From: Polytrichum commune
Taxonomy: Eukaryota; Streptophyta; Polytrichopsida; Polytrichales; Polytrichaceae
Direction: 5' to 3'
DNA: 64,000 nt
Assembly (NCBI GenBank): GCA_950295325.1
Contig: OX485803.1
Span: forward strand, 16,180,001 to 16,244,000
Positions 22,467 through 36,722 of the stretch are shown here, piece after piece. Below the pieces are notes generated by a model. The model was given only the letters and a program-made list of their open reading frames with translations. It was not told where the DNA came from and searched no databases. The stretch's first letter is position 1. Each line of letters starts with the position of its first letter. The position numbers and the translations under genes are program-made.

Positions 22467-22549
22467 GGGCGAACCAACCCGTACACTGGTTCCTTGGAGG
22501 CAAGGGTTTAGGCATCCAACAAGGAACGAATGTATGGGTTGGTTCGCCC
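22467..22549. ncRNA. miRNA-like foldback (candidate precursor)
   Basis: The left arm, beginning GGGCGAACCAACCCGTACA at 22467, pairs with the right arm ending TGGGTTGGTTCGCCC at 22549. About 30 of 34 positions pair, around a loop of roughly 15-19 bases (AGGCAAGGGTTTAGGCATC region). The size and stem quality are like a plant miRNA precursor. It could equally be a small palindromic MITE or a fortuitous inverted repeat; no conserved miRNA family sequence is recognised and the strand is unknown. Confidence 0.35.
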
Positions 22550-25500
22550 AGATCTTGTTTCATGATATCAATTGTGAGTTGATCGACGTAGGTTGATAGC
22601 AGGTCGGGCAAATTTTGTCCAGTAAGTAATCGATTTCGAGAAAAGGGTTGAGGTTGATTGTAAAAGCATTCATGAAAGCTCATGCAAAAATGTAAAGGTG
22701 TGTTTATTTGTTTAGTTAGGCATGTATCGTATCCTACATACAAATCCATGTATGGTAACTTTTTTAAAGATTGAGCTTAGTTATTTTGAATTATCATTAT
22801 CGCCCAGCTTGGTATCAGTCTATGGTAGGTCATTTTAGGCATAGTTGCACAGCCCCGAAGCATACATCCGAACATTTGATGCTTACAACGAATCTCTTGA
22901 AGTCGCACGGCATGGTTTTGGGAATGATTTGCACCTCTACTTGGGGTGTTAGAAGTAGTCGGTTTGTACTAGGATTAATCTAGATATTGTGTGGGATAAT
23001 TAGAATCATGCAACAATGCACGTTTTAGCGATATGTTTTGTGAAAGACATGATTATTTTATGTATTGTCTTCTAAATTTAGGTAATTTATACAATGTAAT
23101 TCATTTTGCACCCAACACTAGAAGAAAAAAAACAAAAGAAAACAAAGGGAAAGTTTGATCCATGTACTTGAAGGAACCGAACCACTTTCACACAACCTTC
23201 AATATAAGGAGGTGCCGGATATTTTATTTCAAAACACTTTTGGGACCAATGCAAAGTCCCACAAGACTAGACATGCTTGTTTGAATATGATACACTTTTT
23301 ACTTGAAATAGCATGTGACCTCCAAGAAGGTGCACACAGATCGAACTTTTAGAACATATGAACCTCAATACGTGTCCTTCAAACAAACGCTTTATGAAGA
23401 TCCAGAACTTTGCATTTTCAGTGGAGATCCCAAACACATGCAATATCCGACCGCAACTTTCTCACCAACATTCTTGCTCATACACAGAGGTTGATAAAGT
23501 GAGTCCTTCAACATGTCGATCCAACAGCTAGATTACTATGCGTAAGGTAGATGAGCCCAATTCGGTTAGTTTTCTTAATCGGATACCTACTTTTTGGGTG
23601 ACTAATTGGCAATATATTTGTTCTAATTTGGTGGGTGAGTAATACATGTTGATTTAGCTGTCACCACAATGATAGTTGGGTTAGTCGCCTTCGCAAACAT
23701 CAAAGTGCAGCCACCATCCGTCATAATTAGGAGTGCTATCCACCGAGGTGTGACATGCTTGATTTTTGTGGGCAGGGTGGACAAATGTGTCGTTTCTTAT
23801 GGATTTACAATGTTGCAATGACTATAACTTAATAAGTGATGTTTCATCCAAATTTTGATCATCCATGACAATATTTCATCACAAGTTGTTGACAAGAGAA
23901 GGTAGGGTTTTGGCGAATGGATGAACTCATCCATCATCCATGACAATATTTGTTCACTTATTCACAAGAAGTGTCATCCAAAAAGTTGCCATAGTGATAT
24001 AAAATGCCATATGACACTAAAGATCATATTTAGCGTAGTTCGGCAGCATTTTGCCTTACCCCTTGCCAGTTTAGAGACATGACACAATGAATGTTGGCAT
24101 TAGACTTAGTTTTCATTGGCAAATGACCCATGTAGAATCTGCTACTAATGTCTTCGTCCACTTACATAACATTGAATGATGAAAGAATCTCCCCCCCCTC
24201 CCCATAGCACTAGATTGGGAAGCAAGGAATCTTTGATTCTAGACCTAGATCAAGACTTTCCTCAACTTTGATTTTAATGATTTCAAATTCTTTGGTCGTG
24301 ATTCGCATTTGCTAACATACTCAATCTTCTAATGCTTGGATCCATCGGCTGGATGATTCCACAAGGCTGCAGGTGTCCACATTAGCCTCACCACATTAGG
24401 TGGAAGTATCCACAAGAGTTTGATATTCCCTTCGCTTAACTTGTGGTACATAAGGTATGTGGACCTTATGTGGTCCGTGTTCATTTTTATTGCACACCTA
24501 TGTTTGTCACTAGAAATAAACAGTCAAAATATCATGTGTTGTGATGATATCAAAACTACCACTCGTAGTGTAAAACTTAACACAATAGGTAGGGTTTTTG
24601 TGATTGTTCAAAGTGGAAGAGGCTTCACTTTGACCTCTTACAAACAAAAAAACGTTGTCTCACAAAACCAATCTTGAAATTTTAAAATAATAATCTTCGT
24701 GATTCGCTATTTGTAACATGTATGAACAATACATACTCCAATCCAACAGCCAAAAGTGTGTGTGGAGATGGAAGCGCCCACAATTAGGCCACATATCTTA
24801 ACTCCTAAAAATCCTAGAGAAACCTCTCCAAAATCTCCTTACACAACTTAATCCAATGCAACAACTTTTCAAAGAAAATCAACACCTCTTATGTAGATTT
24901 GGTTGTACCACTGATAAATTTAGGATTGTTCACCCAAATTTATGGTTGTCCACGCGTCCAAGATCACAAGATCATAATCTAAACATGTACATTAGTGTGG
25001 TATGGGCAAAGATGGTTTCTCGGACATAAACGTCCATCTCGGTCTTTTGGGTAAACAAGGATATTATGCAAGCAATTAACTTACTAGATGTGTGCCTGCT
25101 AATGGGAGACATGGAATTGTCGCATACAAGCGTACCTCTCATTCATCCAATAAAAAAAAAAAAACTTCGAAACAGTATGCAACCCAAAGTTTTTTATTTA
25201 TTTAGTTCCTTTTTCACCAGATGGAACTGCAAAACCCTAAATTAGTCTACTTCAAGTCATTTGAGATGAAACAACAACAAGCTTATTAGGAGTCAAGTTT
25301 TTAAGTTGGATGGATGAGAGGTGCCCTTTTGTATGACAATTCCCTCTATCTCCCTGCTAATGTGTCCAAGCTTGTTTAATAAAGCCCATCCCTATTCATA
25401 GTTTAACTTCTCATTATTATCGACCTCTCTAGGATGGGGAACTCCGAACTTTGGGGCATGCCTGTGACTACTCTATAAGGGGATGCCTTCATTTTCCATG

Positions 25501-27139
25501 TGCTTCTTGAGCGTCTTCTTGTGGAATTTAGGGAGTGTGTAAGCGGGTAGAGGCTTATATTGTTTAAAGAGGAAGGAAAACAATTACAGTATTCTCCCAA
25601 TTAAGTATGCACATGTTTAAGTGTGCATTTTTTTTTTGACAAAAATTAGGGTTCATGCTTTATTGTTCGAACATGTCATGCAGAGTCATTTGTCGTGAAT
25701 GCATGAAATTTTTACGCTTGCCATTCAATGTCAGTTTGTTCACATCACTGGGCTTTAGTCTAGCGGGTTGCCTCGAGTTTCACCCGTTTCCCATTGCGAT
25801 TCATCAAATCAGAGGGTCTAGAAAGCAATATGAGTAAAGTCTGCACCTATCAACTAAGTGTGCACCAACAGCTCCGGCTCAAAGTGCGAACTTAAGGGGG
25901 AAATTACTATACTATAGTCGCTCATCTATGCGAATGAATATTTATTCCATCCTAAGATAAGTGTTGTTTTTACACACATGACCGAGGGCCTTGAGAAAAA
26001 TGATTTAAGACTTCTTATTGTCACGGTTGGCGGTCCGAAGACCATGACCAAGAGAAAACCACAACACTTTTCAAGAGCCTTGGTCATGGGACATAGCATT
26101 AAATGAACTTCTATGTGCATGAACACCACCCTCAACAACACTCAAACCACCACACATAATGAAGCAGTATGGGAAATACACAACCCCGTAACAAGGAACA
26201 CAGTCTTGATGAACTCATTCACTCACTAGGAGCCTCCCTCTCTCTCTCTCCCCCCCCCCCCCCCGAGAGTCCCTACACGGCCATACCCATGCCTTTGCAC
26301 CACAAGACCATGGCATGGCCTTGCCAAACTCAAACATGACACCCTTATCATCATCACCACCTCCCCAAAGAAAATTGTGTGTTGTAAAACCCAAAAATGT
26401 AACCTACAATTATTTGAATTCACGTTATGCCCCAATTATGCCAAGATTGTGGCCCCACCACCACCACCCAGTGGGACAAACTGAATTACCAACCATTTCC
26501 GGACACCCTAGAAGATGCCATATGGTAGCTAACACTCACTATCCTCACATCATGAATCCGAGGAGGCTCTTGCACATACAACATCAGCAAATTCTTCAAA
26601 CATTGCTATGTCCCTTTAGTGCCATACATGCATGCAACAAATCCTACTCATACTCAACAAATGAAAATTGGAAAAACCATGTACCTACAATATTCCCCCA
26701 ACTAAATGCGTTCCAAAACCATCATATAAAAACAATAAATCCCAATGTCCTTCTTCCTCTTTAATATGGCATGTTTGATCGCACAAGAAAGTGTTGTATT
26801 ATCCAATGTTGTATTCTCGGTGATATGATAGTATGGCCTCAAATGTGGTACTAATCGAGGTTTTTCAAGAAAATGGCCTAATTCAATGTGAAATGTCATA
26901 TTGCATACGCAATAAAGATACGTACATATTAAATAACATTTTCATTGAAGAAATATGCACACATTGTCACCCAATATGAATTTCCAAAAGAACAAATACA
27001 ACCCCATGATGATGTCTTCACCATATCAAACACTACAAAAGTAAGAATCTATTGTCTTTTGATGACGTTTGTTGATGTTGGAAATTGACATCTTGTTTAA
27101 TTTGTTCATAAAAGATTGCATGTTCATCACATCTACAAT
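22550..27139. other. Gene desert, AT-rich
   Basis: No exon with recognisable homology was found. Near 23560-23600 lies one end of the dispersed repeat family (TTAATCGGATACC). Mononucleotide runs occur at 24191-24198 and about 26251-26264 (C), the latter preceded by a CT microsatellite. The longest open frame here (26315-26764, + strand, 149 codons, His/Pro/Asn-rich) resembles no family. The region probably consists of old, unrecognisable repeats. Confidence 0.5.
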
Positions 27140-28200
27140 TGAAAACATCAAGAATGCTCCACTGAAAAATTTGATAATAATTGGGCATACTCACGGGTTT
27201 GAGGAAGTTTGACTATTGGTGTTAGTTGGTCATCCACGCCATTCCCCTCTGTAGACTCTTTATTTAAATCTAAACCCAAATGGACTTCTCTACCCCATGC
27301 CAAATCCACAAGCTCAACCATGTTGTACTTTGCATTAACGATTTCTTTTCTTGCCAATTGCACATATTCTTCAATAGCCATCTCTTCACTTCCAAGATTC
27401 AGAGTTGATATGAAACTTGCTAATTTATTTGTTGTTTCTTTCATTCTCAATTTCTCACATTCACATCCATAGAAAAACCAACAATCTGATCTGCAAGAAA
27501 AAGTCTTCGACATCCTCCAATTGTTTCAAATAATTGGAAGATTCATTTCTCTCTACATTTGAGAGCTCCACGTAATAGCATGCCGGACATTAGGCACTAT
27601 TCTCCACTGGTCTTGGGGAGTTTAGAAGAATCAAACTAAGAAATAATCCATTCCAAAAGCTTAATCTCATACAAAACTTTGAATGAAGCAATTTCATGAT
27701 CAAAGGGTCGTACCATACTTGTGACACAAGGTCGTCATGAAACAATAATAATATTATCAACTATAACGTTGAAAAACCGAATGATTCACCACTACCACGT
27801 AACATGCTTAAAGAAATGTGTAGTTGAATTATCCATAATAAACCACATTTTCTGGTTTTGAGATTTGAAATGTATGTTGAGGCTCATCATCCAACTCTCC
27901 AATAAACATGATGTCAACTACGTTGTTTTGTTTGGATACCACCACATATAATTTGTTGGGAACCACCTTCCAAAGCATCTTGGGCGTAGAGATTTGTAAA
28001 TAATCACATGTTTCAACTTGTCAATTCCTATCATTTTCATAGCAAGAGCAAGAGTAATACGGTCCTTATGAATTTTGTGCTCACGAATTTGACCTTGTGC
28101 TAGTGTCTTGTTTAGTTGGGCATGATAAATCAAACCAATTTCATCCATATTGTAAACATGTTCTAGTGCCTAACATGCAATAAAAAGTGGCATTTTGGTC
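27140..28200 (-). pseudogene. Pogo/Tigger-type DDE transposase relic (Tc1/mariner superfamily)
   Basis: The minus-strand frames follow the order of a pogo-like transposase. At 27918-28148 an intact stretch starts with MDEIGL (first catalytic Asp) and runs through NKTLAQG, KDRITLALA and SLRPRCFGRW. At about 27829-27837 lies IMDN (second Asp), at about 27680-27709 PFDHEIASFK (third Asp), and near 27570-27600 a VPNVRHAI-type helix. The open C-terminal region is 27148-27513 (121 codons). Frame changes and stops separate these pieces, so it is dead. Pogo-type transposases cut and paste DNA at TA sites; the N-terminal CENP-B-type DNA-binding part and terminal repeats were not found. Confidence 0.85.
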
Positions 28201-31200
28201 ATGGCAAATTGCCAGTTTCACCGCTAGTGTAACATTGAACCTTAAACATTACATGATCTACTTGATGAGGAGGCTAGGGTGGCAACAACATCAATGAATA
28301 ACTTGCATCTCTCTCCCGCACATTGTTTCATTCAAGAACAATGTTCACTACATCTTGAATCCGAAGATCAATCACAACAACTACAATCCCTAAAACCTTG
28401 AACCTCCACCCAAACTCACATATTCAAAAGTGCAACGTATGTTTTGGAACCAACGTTTTAACCAATATAATCGAGTTCGGTTAAGTTAACCCACTGACGA
28501 ACTCATTGTATACTTGGAACAACTCCATGATCCCAATGCAAATCATTGTCGTGGGTCCCACCATGTATGCACATTAATTACCTCTAACATATGACAAATC
28601 ATGCCTAAAATATTATATTATGAGCATCATAGTCATAATATGGAGTTAAATTAACACTAGAAAGTTTGGTCGATGGAAAATGCATCGTATAATCGAGGTG
28701 TTGCATTATCAAGTGTTGTATTATTGAGGTGAGACTTGTAATGAATTCAATAACATGATGCTTGAACCCACTCAAGTTGCCCACTCGAGTCGCTCATATG
28801 GGATAGACAAACCCCTAGAGTCACCCTTGGGAAATCGGACCCCAACACATGCTGCAAGGAGTCAAGACACCATTCCTTCATAACATGCACCCTTGAGATA
28901 CACAACATTCATAAACAAAATTTCATTATCAATCACCTCTAACAAGAGGCAATACCATTTGTCCTATAGCCCTGCTCAATGAACGCATTCTAGATTCACA
29001 TATGAGCTTGTGGCTATGATCAAGGTGAAGCATCGCTCATTCACGCCAACACAAGAGGTTGGCATCGTCCCTCCCTAAATCAAACTGGGATTGGGATGTA
29101 GTGATTTCATGTAGATCAAAAGCAAAACAACTATAAATAGTGGTTTACTCAAACTAGATATGTAAAAAAATATGACAAACACGCTTTCATTCTCTATTGA
29201 ACGAACTTACTTGGAATCTCTCATTTCAAAATTTGGGCGACTACTAAACATTATCCATTTATGGACATGCAAGAATCCATGCCATTTCAATGTCACTTTT
29301 CTCATTCGTTTTCTAACATGCTCACTCTTTCTTTTTGGCAACGTTGTGTAAAATGAAGTGGGATTGCCACTCATTTCTCAACCAATGAGAGAATTTAGAA
29401 AGTGTTGGTCGTGGTCACCAGTCATTGGTGTAAAACATGCCCTAAATGTGGCATATTTTCACATGTCATACATCAACCTTGGGTAATAATACCCAGTAAA
29501 CTTGATTACTACGGTAATAAACATTTGTTCTAGTTTGGCATGAAATATTCATCTCCAACACATGTTAATCGTCTTGCAAATCACTGGGTGGCGATTATAG
29601 AGCGTGTTACATGACAAGTCACAAAGACCACTTCAAGTAACATGGAACACCAATCTTAATGCCACACTAATTCAAACAATTGATTGAAACTAAATTAAAC
29701 CAATACTAAAACATACTAAATCAAACATTTAGTGTAGTGACAAATTACGGTGGGTTTACACTTGGGTGCATTGTGTGTTTCTTTTGAAGCGTTGAAAACA
29801 TCCATTGTTGTGACATGAGACCGGTCCTTTCACCCAAATTCAAGGACTTTGCTCCCTAACTTTATGTCCATGGGAGTGGGGGAGAGACATTGACAATGGA
29901 AAATGACCTACTACAACGGGTTTCATGTTGGAATTATGTTTTCTTATACCTCATTTTACTAACAACGTCATGTTTCCCCCACAATAATATTAACCACTTG
30001 TATCCTACTTAAAGAGATAGGATTTATCTTAGAGGGCTCTCTATTTCAACAACATATAATAAAATTTTCTCTAGTCGTGCATGTGTCATTCCTACATTTG
30101 TTGAGACCACTTGAATCCCATGTGGATACTACATTTTGGCACTACACTTGATAATGTATTAACGTCATATGTTATTCTATGTCATTGTGATAATTTTTTA
30201 AAGATACTTCTTGTGAACATGTTTACAAATCATGTCATCCCAACCTACTCAATGTTCATCCACTCTTTGTATATTCTACATCCTCGCAATCTTGTAATGA
30301 AACATTGTCATAGATGATTGAAATTTGGATGAATTGTTTTGTAGTAAGTGGTGGTAATTACAACATCGCATACCTATAATGACCAACTTTTTTTACTAAC
30401 AAGAGATGCCAAAGGATGTCAACTTTACATGTAGTGTCGGTGACACTACATGGGTGGTTTGCGATTAGTATTGAGCAAAGCAAATAGAATTGGTGACACT
30501 AAATACAATGTTTTGTGTAGCAAAGTTGAAATAGAGTGCCCTCTTTGGTATCTTACTCAGTGAGGCAATTGGTACATAGGATAGGAGCGTATCTTTCATT
30601 CATCCAACAAACATTATATTTATATATTTATATTTATATATAAAGAAATGTTTAGGTTTACATCAATGTGAATGGGAGCACGTGTTTCCTTGCTTTGGTC
30701 ATCTTTTACCAAGGTTTAAAGTAAGTATAATTCCATCCTTTTGGAGGGTGGGCTCTATTGAGTTAGCATGGCATCTAGGGCAAGTCCATGGGGCTTTGCT
30801 TGTTGTCTTGTTTATTTCTTTGTTTAGTACTAAGTATGGGAGACATTTTATGGCTATTTAGTGTAGTTTATTCCACGGTTTCTTTTACTAGAACAATTGA
30901 TGCTATTTTGAGGTGTTTTGGTTCGTGTATTGAGTGTTTGTGATTGGTAGCAGTTACTTCAGTCTTATTCCTACAATAATGGTGATGAGAGGTTAATTGT
31001 TTAGCTTACATCCGTAAGTGTTCATATTAACAGGGAGTCCTTAGCATTCTCTTTCTCTCAAATGACGTTGGCTGGGGATCTATCATGGCAATAGGTAAAT
31101 TTGATAAGATGTATGGTGTTTGGTGGAGATCCGGTTAACGGGAATGGAGTATCAATTAAAGGTGCCAAATACATAGAAGATACTTTGTCTCAATCGAGCC

Positions 31201-31970
31201 ATACATGTGCATGGGGTGGCGGCACATGAGCATTGAAGTAACAAGTATGGGATTGTTTAATCATTCCGAACTTAAATAATGCTTGAAAGTTGTTTTTTGA
31301 AGTTGATATGATATGACACCGAAGTAAGCTTCCAAAACGTTACATCACTACATTGAAATCCCATATACACCGATGTAATAATCAATCCACAAGGGATGGA
31401 TTTTCTAAGGAGAGGTACACTCCCATGCAAGGATTTCCTCTTGTTGTAAAAGAACTACACTAGAACATTGTATCTAGTGTGACTTCCTATTTGGAGTCAC
31501 ACATGCCATATATTTTCACGATTGAATTCATTATTTCACCAAGTGAAGATGTTAATGTTCTATAATGTCCAAACAATCAGTTGGACCTTTGTTGGCAACA
31601 AATGAGATATGCATGAAGTAGTGACTCGTGAGTGACACTAAATATAATATTTAGTTGTAGTATGGTGTGTAGCCTACTGTCTTCCATGGGTTGTTTCAAT
31701 TCTAACATTTGAATGTTCGACTTCTTGCCATAAACAAACTCAAATAAAATTGCATAACGTTTTCCAACTAATACTGTGCTCTTGGTGGGACCATCAATAT
31801 GCCATACTCTATTCGGAAATATACCACGCTTATTCCCTCTTACCAACATATTCAACATGATAAAATGGGTGAAGCATTGTTGTTGATTTTATTAGAGTGC
31901 TATGGATGTTAGTAGCTGAATGATGTAATGGTGATAATAGTCGTTTTCCCAGCTTCCCCATGTCCTGTGG
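28201..31970. other. Gene desert
   Basis: Weak transposase-like sequence may continue just upstream of the pogo relic (to about 28250). About 29340-29450 resembles a decayed right end of the Tourist-like chain elements (CTCAACCAATGAGAG, then a GTGAAGTG-like end). A frame at 31577-31858 (-) is not recognised. An AT-rich low-complexity stretch lies at about 30612-30645. No genes were found. Confidence 0.45.
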
Positions 31971-32055
31971 GCATCGGGTTGTTGGCATTACGAACGGACA
32001 CTCTATTCACGCCGGCCCCTAAAAGGGACCGGAGTTTCTATCTATCTATCTCGTT
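31971..32055 (+). repeat. GC-rich short hairpin with TCTA microsatellite tail
   Basis: The stretch CCGGCCCCTAAAAGGGACCGG (split here as CCGGCCCC and GGGACCGG arms) is followed by TCTATCTATCTATCTC. A compact GC-rich body plus a short 3' simple repeat is typical of SINE or LINE tails, but the class is not established. Confidence 0.35.
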
Positions 32056-35000
32056 TTCCCAACCTTTTATTTTCCCTTTTCATAAATAAAATATTCATAA
32101 AATATAGGATTTTTGAGATAAGATAATATCCATGGAACCCACCTAAGTAGGCCATCTACCAACAAATCACAACATTATATTTATCAAGACAGTCTTGTAT
32201 GTATGTAATTTATTGTCTTAACACTCGAAGATTGATAAGGTGGTAGCAACTTAAACCAAGAAGTTCAAGTATTTGGCATACATGTCATAGTTGTATGAAC
32301 CACATTTTTTTTACTTGTTCCCGATAGAATAAAAGAGACCATGTGCACTGCAATTTTATTTATTTATTTGCACCCAATATTGAAACAAATACACTTTTTT
32401 GAAGTGAAAAGTGTATTTTCGCCCCTAGTTGTGATATGACATGCCCTATTACCGAGAACTAGAGCACTACATATTGATTTTGAAGGTATCCAATTGCAAG
32501 TTTATGTGGACTTGGACGATGGAGTCCCAAAGTATGTGAAACCAATAACAAATGAACCTTGAATGACTATATTTTGGCCCCAAAATTGTCAATTACGAAA
32601 TCCTTAACAAAGAACTTGAAAAAACACTCTTGACCTTGTTCCAAAAACAAGTGCCATCCAAAGTTGCAGTTTGGTGCATCGATCAATGAACCATCAATGG
32701 CATTAAAACAATCTAGTTGAAAAAAAAATCATGGCAATGGGTCCTACCCACTTCAGTTGGTGGTGGTATTATGGATGTTGGTTTAGGGGTTCTCTCGGTT
32801 TACAATGCTCCTACCTTGAGGACAATACATTGTTACCATGTAACATGTAGAGATCACATGAATGAAATGAGAAATATAATCCAAAATACTTTACCCTTTT
32901 TTAACTAATTGACTTTAGTAATCCTAAACCATGTGCAGTCCTTCAAATACGGCCCCATCCAACATGTTGTTGGCACACTCTCGGCACACTCTTGGCAACA
33001 CAACCCAAGCGGTCCTATCTCCGCGACGTCCACGTGTATAACCACCCAAGCCTATAACCAGATCCTTAGCCATGACAGTGATTGTAGGTAGTTTGGGTTG
33101 GCAGCGAGCTGAGTACGTCAACAACCAGTAGTCCCGAAAATGTACAAAATTTGAGAATATCAATAAACTCAATAAATTATTTTAGTGATGTGTAACTCCA
33201 ATTGACAAGGCACACTAAATAATTTTTAAAAAAAAACTATGTTGTCTATTAGGTTGCCTAACTAAGCTTTAAAACATGTATCCAATGGCCAATGTATCCA
33301 TTTTTTTGACAAGATTTCATCAAATATCGAACTCACATCTCAAACACAAAACCTTTTTGTTGAAAGAGAGAATACTTTTTTATCATCAAACCGTCCAACT
33401 TTAACATTTTGAAATGGATGAAATCATCCACATATACTATTATACGTACATGTACTTAAGATGAATGTCATATTCAATCCGAGTACTTTCATGGAATAAA
33501 AATAGTACCATGATGGTGATCGGCACTTTGGATGCATCAATACATTGAATAGACTAAATGGTGGTCATGCAGTATGTTGAGGAATGAGAACTATGCTTGT
33601 CCAAATAAGCACTTGAGAGTTAGGCAGTGATGTGTAAAAATCATGTAATTAGACATAAAACACAAAGAGAATGGATTGAAGCCAATGTTGAGCATGTGGG
33701 CCAAAGAATGAAAGTAGGTGAATAGGTGCCATTTATCATCCACTATGAGCTCTGTCCATCCACTTTCCATCTACAGTCACGTCCTTACAAGTTCCAAGTC
33801 AAAAACAAATCGAAGCATGGGAGTTGTCTAACCATACTCTTAGGGTGACGTTCTATATAGATCGCTCGTCCACTAGATTCTAGATAACAGTGGGTCAGAG
33901 GTGTTCGCATGTAGTTAAGCACAAGCCGTCATCCAACCACATTATGGCGGTATGCTAGAATGTGATGGGCCGTGGACATGGGCTGCTAGATTTATGTGCA
34001 CCCACTAAAGAACCTTTAACCTACAAGTGTTGGTCACCAAAGGATGAAGACCCATTAAAGACTCAAGAGAGCCACTGTTGGTCTAGTATTCCATCCTTAG
34101 TAACTGGGAGGAGAAGGTTAGTAGGTGGGCCTGGATTTGTGAAGGTGGGAGTATCTAGTTGGCGCATACGAACCCTATCCCACCAGATTTCCTCTACATT
34201 TGGACGGGTTTGTCCTTATTCACACTAGAATCTGGTGGGCGACCGGTCTACATGATACCTCACCCTTAGTTGTTTGAATGACCAAACCCATTGGACCTAG
34301 GGACATCGATCTCATGGATATGGTTCGTCTAGTCCACCCCTCACTTGGTCCAAATGATGGACAAGTTATTACATGATACGAGGAGCTTCCATAATGCATT
34401 TAAATTGAGTTTAGGGTAGATGTGTCTATAACCGATCACTTATGATTTTTTTTGCCCTAGATTTGGAGAAGTATGAGGTATGAGAAGTATGTAGGAAGAT
34501 AGAAATCAAGAGGATTGTAAATTCTTTGGTAGTTTTATTGCTTAAATTAAGATTACTGTGAATTTTTGCAGTCAAATGTTGGCGTGAACATATTACCAAC
34601 ATCTAGAGTTTGCCATAACTACTCATGCCTACCACTCAACACCAAGACATATATCATGGCGTCGTGGGTTTCGGCATGTTTGAAATTTAGTCCCAACCAT
34701 ATCGCAATTTAGTCCCAGCCTGCTTGAAATCTTGATACCCTGTAGGTTGCCGACGGGATCCTGGTCAGGAATAGGCACCTCTACTATAATTGTGCATAGG
34801 GTAGACCACACTTATGCAAATACTTTTCCTTTTTAGGACATTTATAAATTGAGTGCTATGTGGTTTGGTGTGGCTCCAATAATAAATACCAAAAAGACAT
34901 GTGTTTTAAAACGATGACCATTCTAAGATTAACACTCAACAAAAGAAACAATATGAGGGGGGTATATGACCACTTAATAAGGACGAGAATTCTCACTTTA

Positions 35001-36315
35001 ACAACAAATAGGACACTCATAATGAGTTCTAAAAGTTATGAGGAGAGTGGCTATGGCTGCAATTAACCATCTTGTACAAATCATGTATCGTAGCTCTTTA
35101 GTAGCTTGGGCACCTTTTTGCCTAATAATTTATTAAAGTGCGAAAGTAAGTTAGGCAACCCATAAAATAATATTCTACAATTGGGCAAAGTCAAATTTAA
35201 AAAAAAAAATTAGACATTCATCCAAGTCATTTCTATAATTCATATACAGTTTTCCTAATTTCATTTATGGCAGCTATGATTGACCTAAACATTTCCCTTG
35301 ACCAACATTCGTGACCCTAAAGTTTGTGTTTTACTTGTATGTCAAGGTTTTGCTCGGCAACAAATTTTGCTTTGATTTGATGCTACGTTGTTGGATTCCA
35401 GTGAATGTCACTTGCATTATTATGATTTTAGGTACTCTTTGAGTCTTTTTTTCTATTTTTTTTTGTTTGAGACACTCAACAAAATTTAGGCACATTTAAA
35501 ATTTATTTACTTTTGCCCAAGCTGCTAGGAGAATTGAGCTAGTCGGGTGAAATAACGAACTAAGACCCATTTTGATGTGACCCCTAATGTTTCACTTCCA
35601 AGACAATAGATAATTTTGCAGTTGGATCAAATTGGGAATTGTTTCATCTGGCTAAAAACAAATTTTTATTGTTTTTGAGGTTGAGGATTAGAGTTGATAT
35701 CCAAAAGTTGTGAAGGTCATCTTGAAGGTTCTCATAGCACGTAAGTGAATGGTATATATGTAAGTGATTAAACATGCAATTTCCCATTGGTGGTAATTAC
35801 ACTCTTCGTTCTCTTTAGTGAGGCTACTCAAAGAAAGGTGGGTGGGTTATGTGGCTTGAAACTAGTAATGAAAAATTTGATTAGCCTTTAATATGCCTAG
35901 ATAGAAGATAATCGGTCTAGTAAGCAATTAGGTTCACCCTAAAGAGTAGAAAGATCATAGCAAAACTTATAAACATCAAGGGTGCATGGACATTGATGCA
36001 ATCGATGTTCCAAAGTTTTCTATATAAATGGTTATCAATAGATTCATGTTCAGCAAATGGCATCCAAATATTCCAATATAATATTCCATATGGACAAGCG
36101 GATGCAAATTAGTTTAATAATGAGTTTAATTTTATAACCTTGTGTCATTCTCAATATAACACGAGTGTTTATGGTGTAAAATGTTTAACAACAAGCCTTG
36201 CCGTTCACTACTCTAATATAGATGTCCAATTAAGAAGTATGATCACATAAATTTCAATGTACTTCATTTGGGCCAATTTATGCCTCATTCAATTCATGGA
36301 TTACCATAAGATGTT
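32056..36315. other. Gene desert with repeat traces
   Basis: No gene was recognised. About 34840-35115 is a copy of the dispersed family shared with 7920-8220 and 52605-53090. About 33852-33884 and 34227-34258 form a degenerate inverted repeat. About 36165-36260 is another repeat-family end. Frames at 32717-33172 and 33962-34228 have no domains. Confidence 0.45.
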
Positions 36316-36323
36316 GTTTGATT

Positions 36324-36722
36324 CACGGGGAGGTCACTCCATTGTCAAGTTGAAAACCACGTGCGAACAAAGTTTGCTACCCCTATATTATATGCCATAG
36401 ATAATTTTAAAAATTATGATATTTTCCTATATATACATATCCATATATAATACATTTTATATATTTTAAGTCATCTCCATTTTTTCTAGTAATTTTTTTA
36501 GTTCAATTTTGCGTCATTCTAGTTAGAAACGGTATGTTTTCTAGAAAAAACAAATTATCAAATTTGGGTACCTTTTTTTACTATGTAATAGATATCATGT
36601 ATATGTACTCATAAATTTTTTTTGATAAAATTTTGACCCATTTTGTTGATGCAACTTAGAAAAAGTAGATTTTTTTTGTTCGCACGTGGTTTTCAACTTG
36701 ACATTGGAGTGACCTCCCCGTG
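36324..36722. mobile_element. MITE with CACGGGG ends, copy 1 (hAT-like)
   Basis: The element is 399 bp. The inverted ends of about 47 bp begin CACGGGGAGGTCACTCCA and differ at only one or two positions. A perfect 8-bp target duplication GTTTGATT flanks it (36316-36323 and 36723-36730). It is AT-rich inside and non-coding. A homologous copy sits at 60505-60912. The 8-bp duplication points to hAT-type mobilisation; a Mutator-like origin is less likely. Confidence 0.93.

Noticed and set aside
22152-22511. 119-codon plus-strand frame
   Set aside because: It runs into the foldback at 22467 and has no recognised domain.
26315-26764. 149-codon open frame on the plus strand, one of the longest in the desert
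   Set aside because: Low-complexity His/Pro/Asn/Thr composition, no domain, follows a CT/C-run microsatellite, and no splice or homology support.
31577-31858. 93-codon minus-strand frame
   Set aside because: Reads like protein in places but matches no family I can name; too weak to call.
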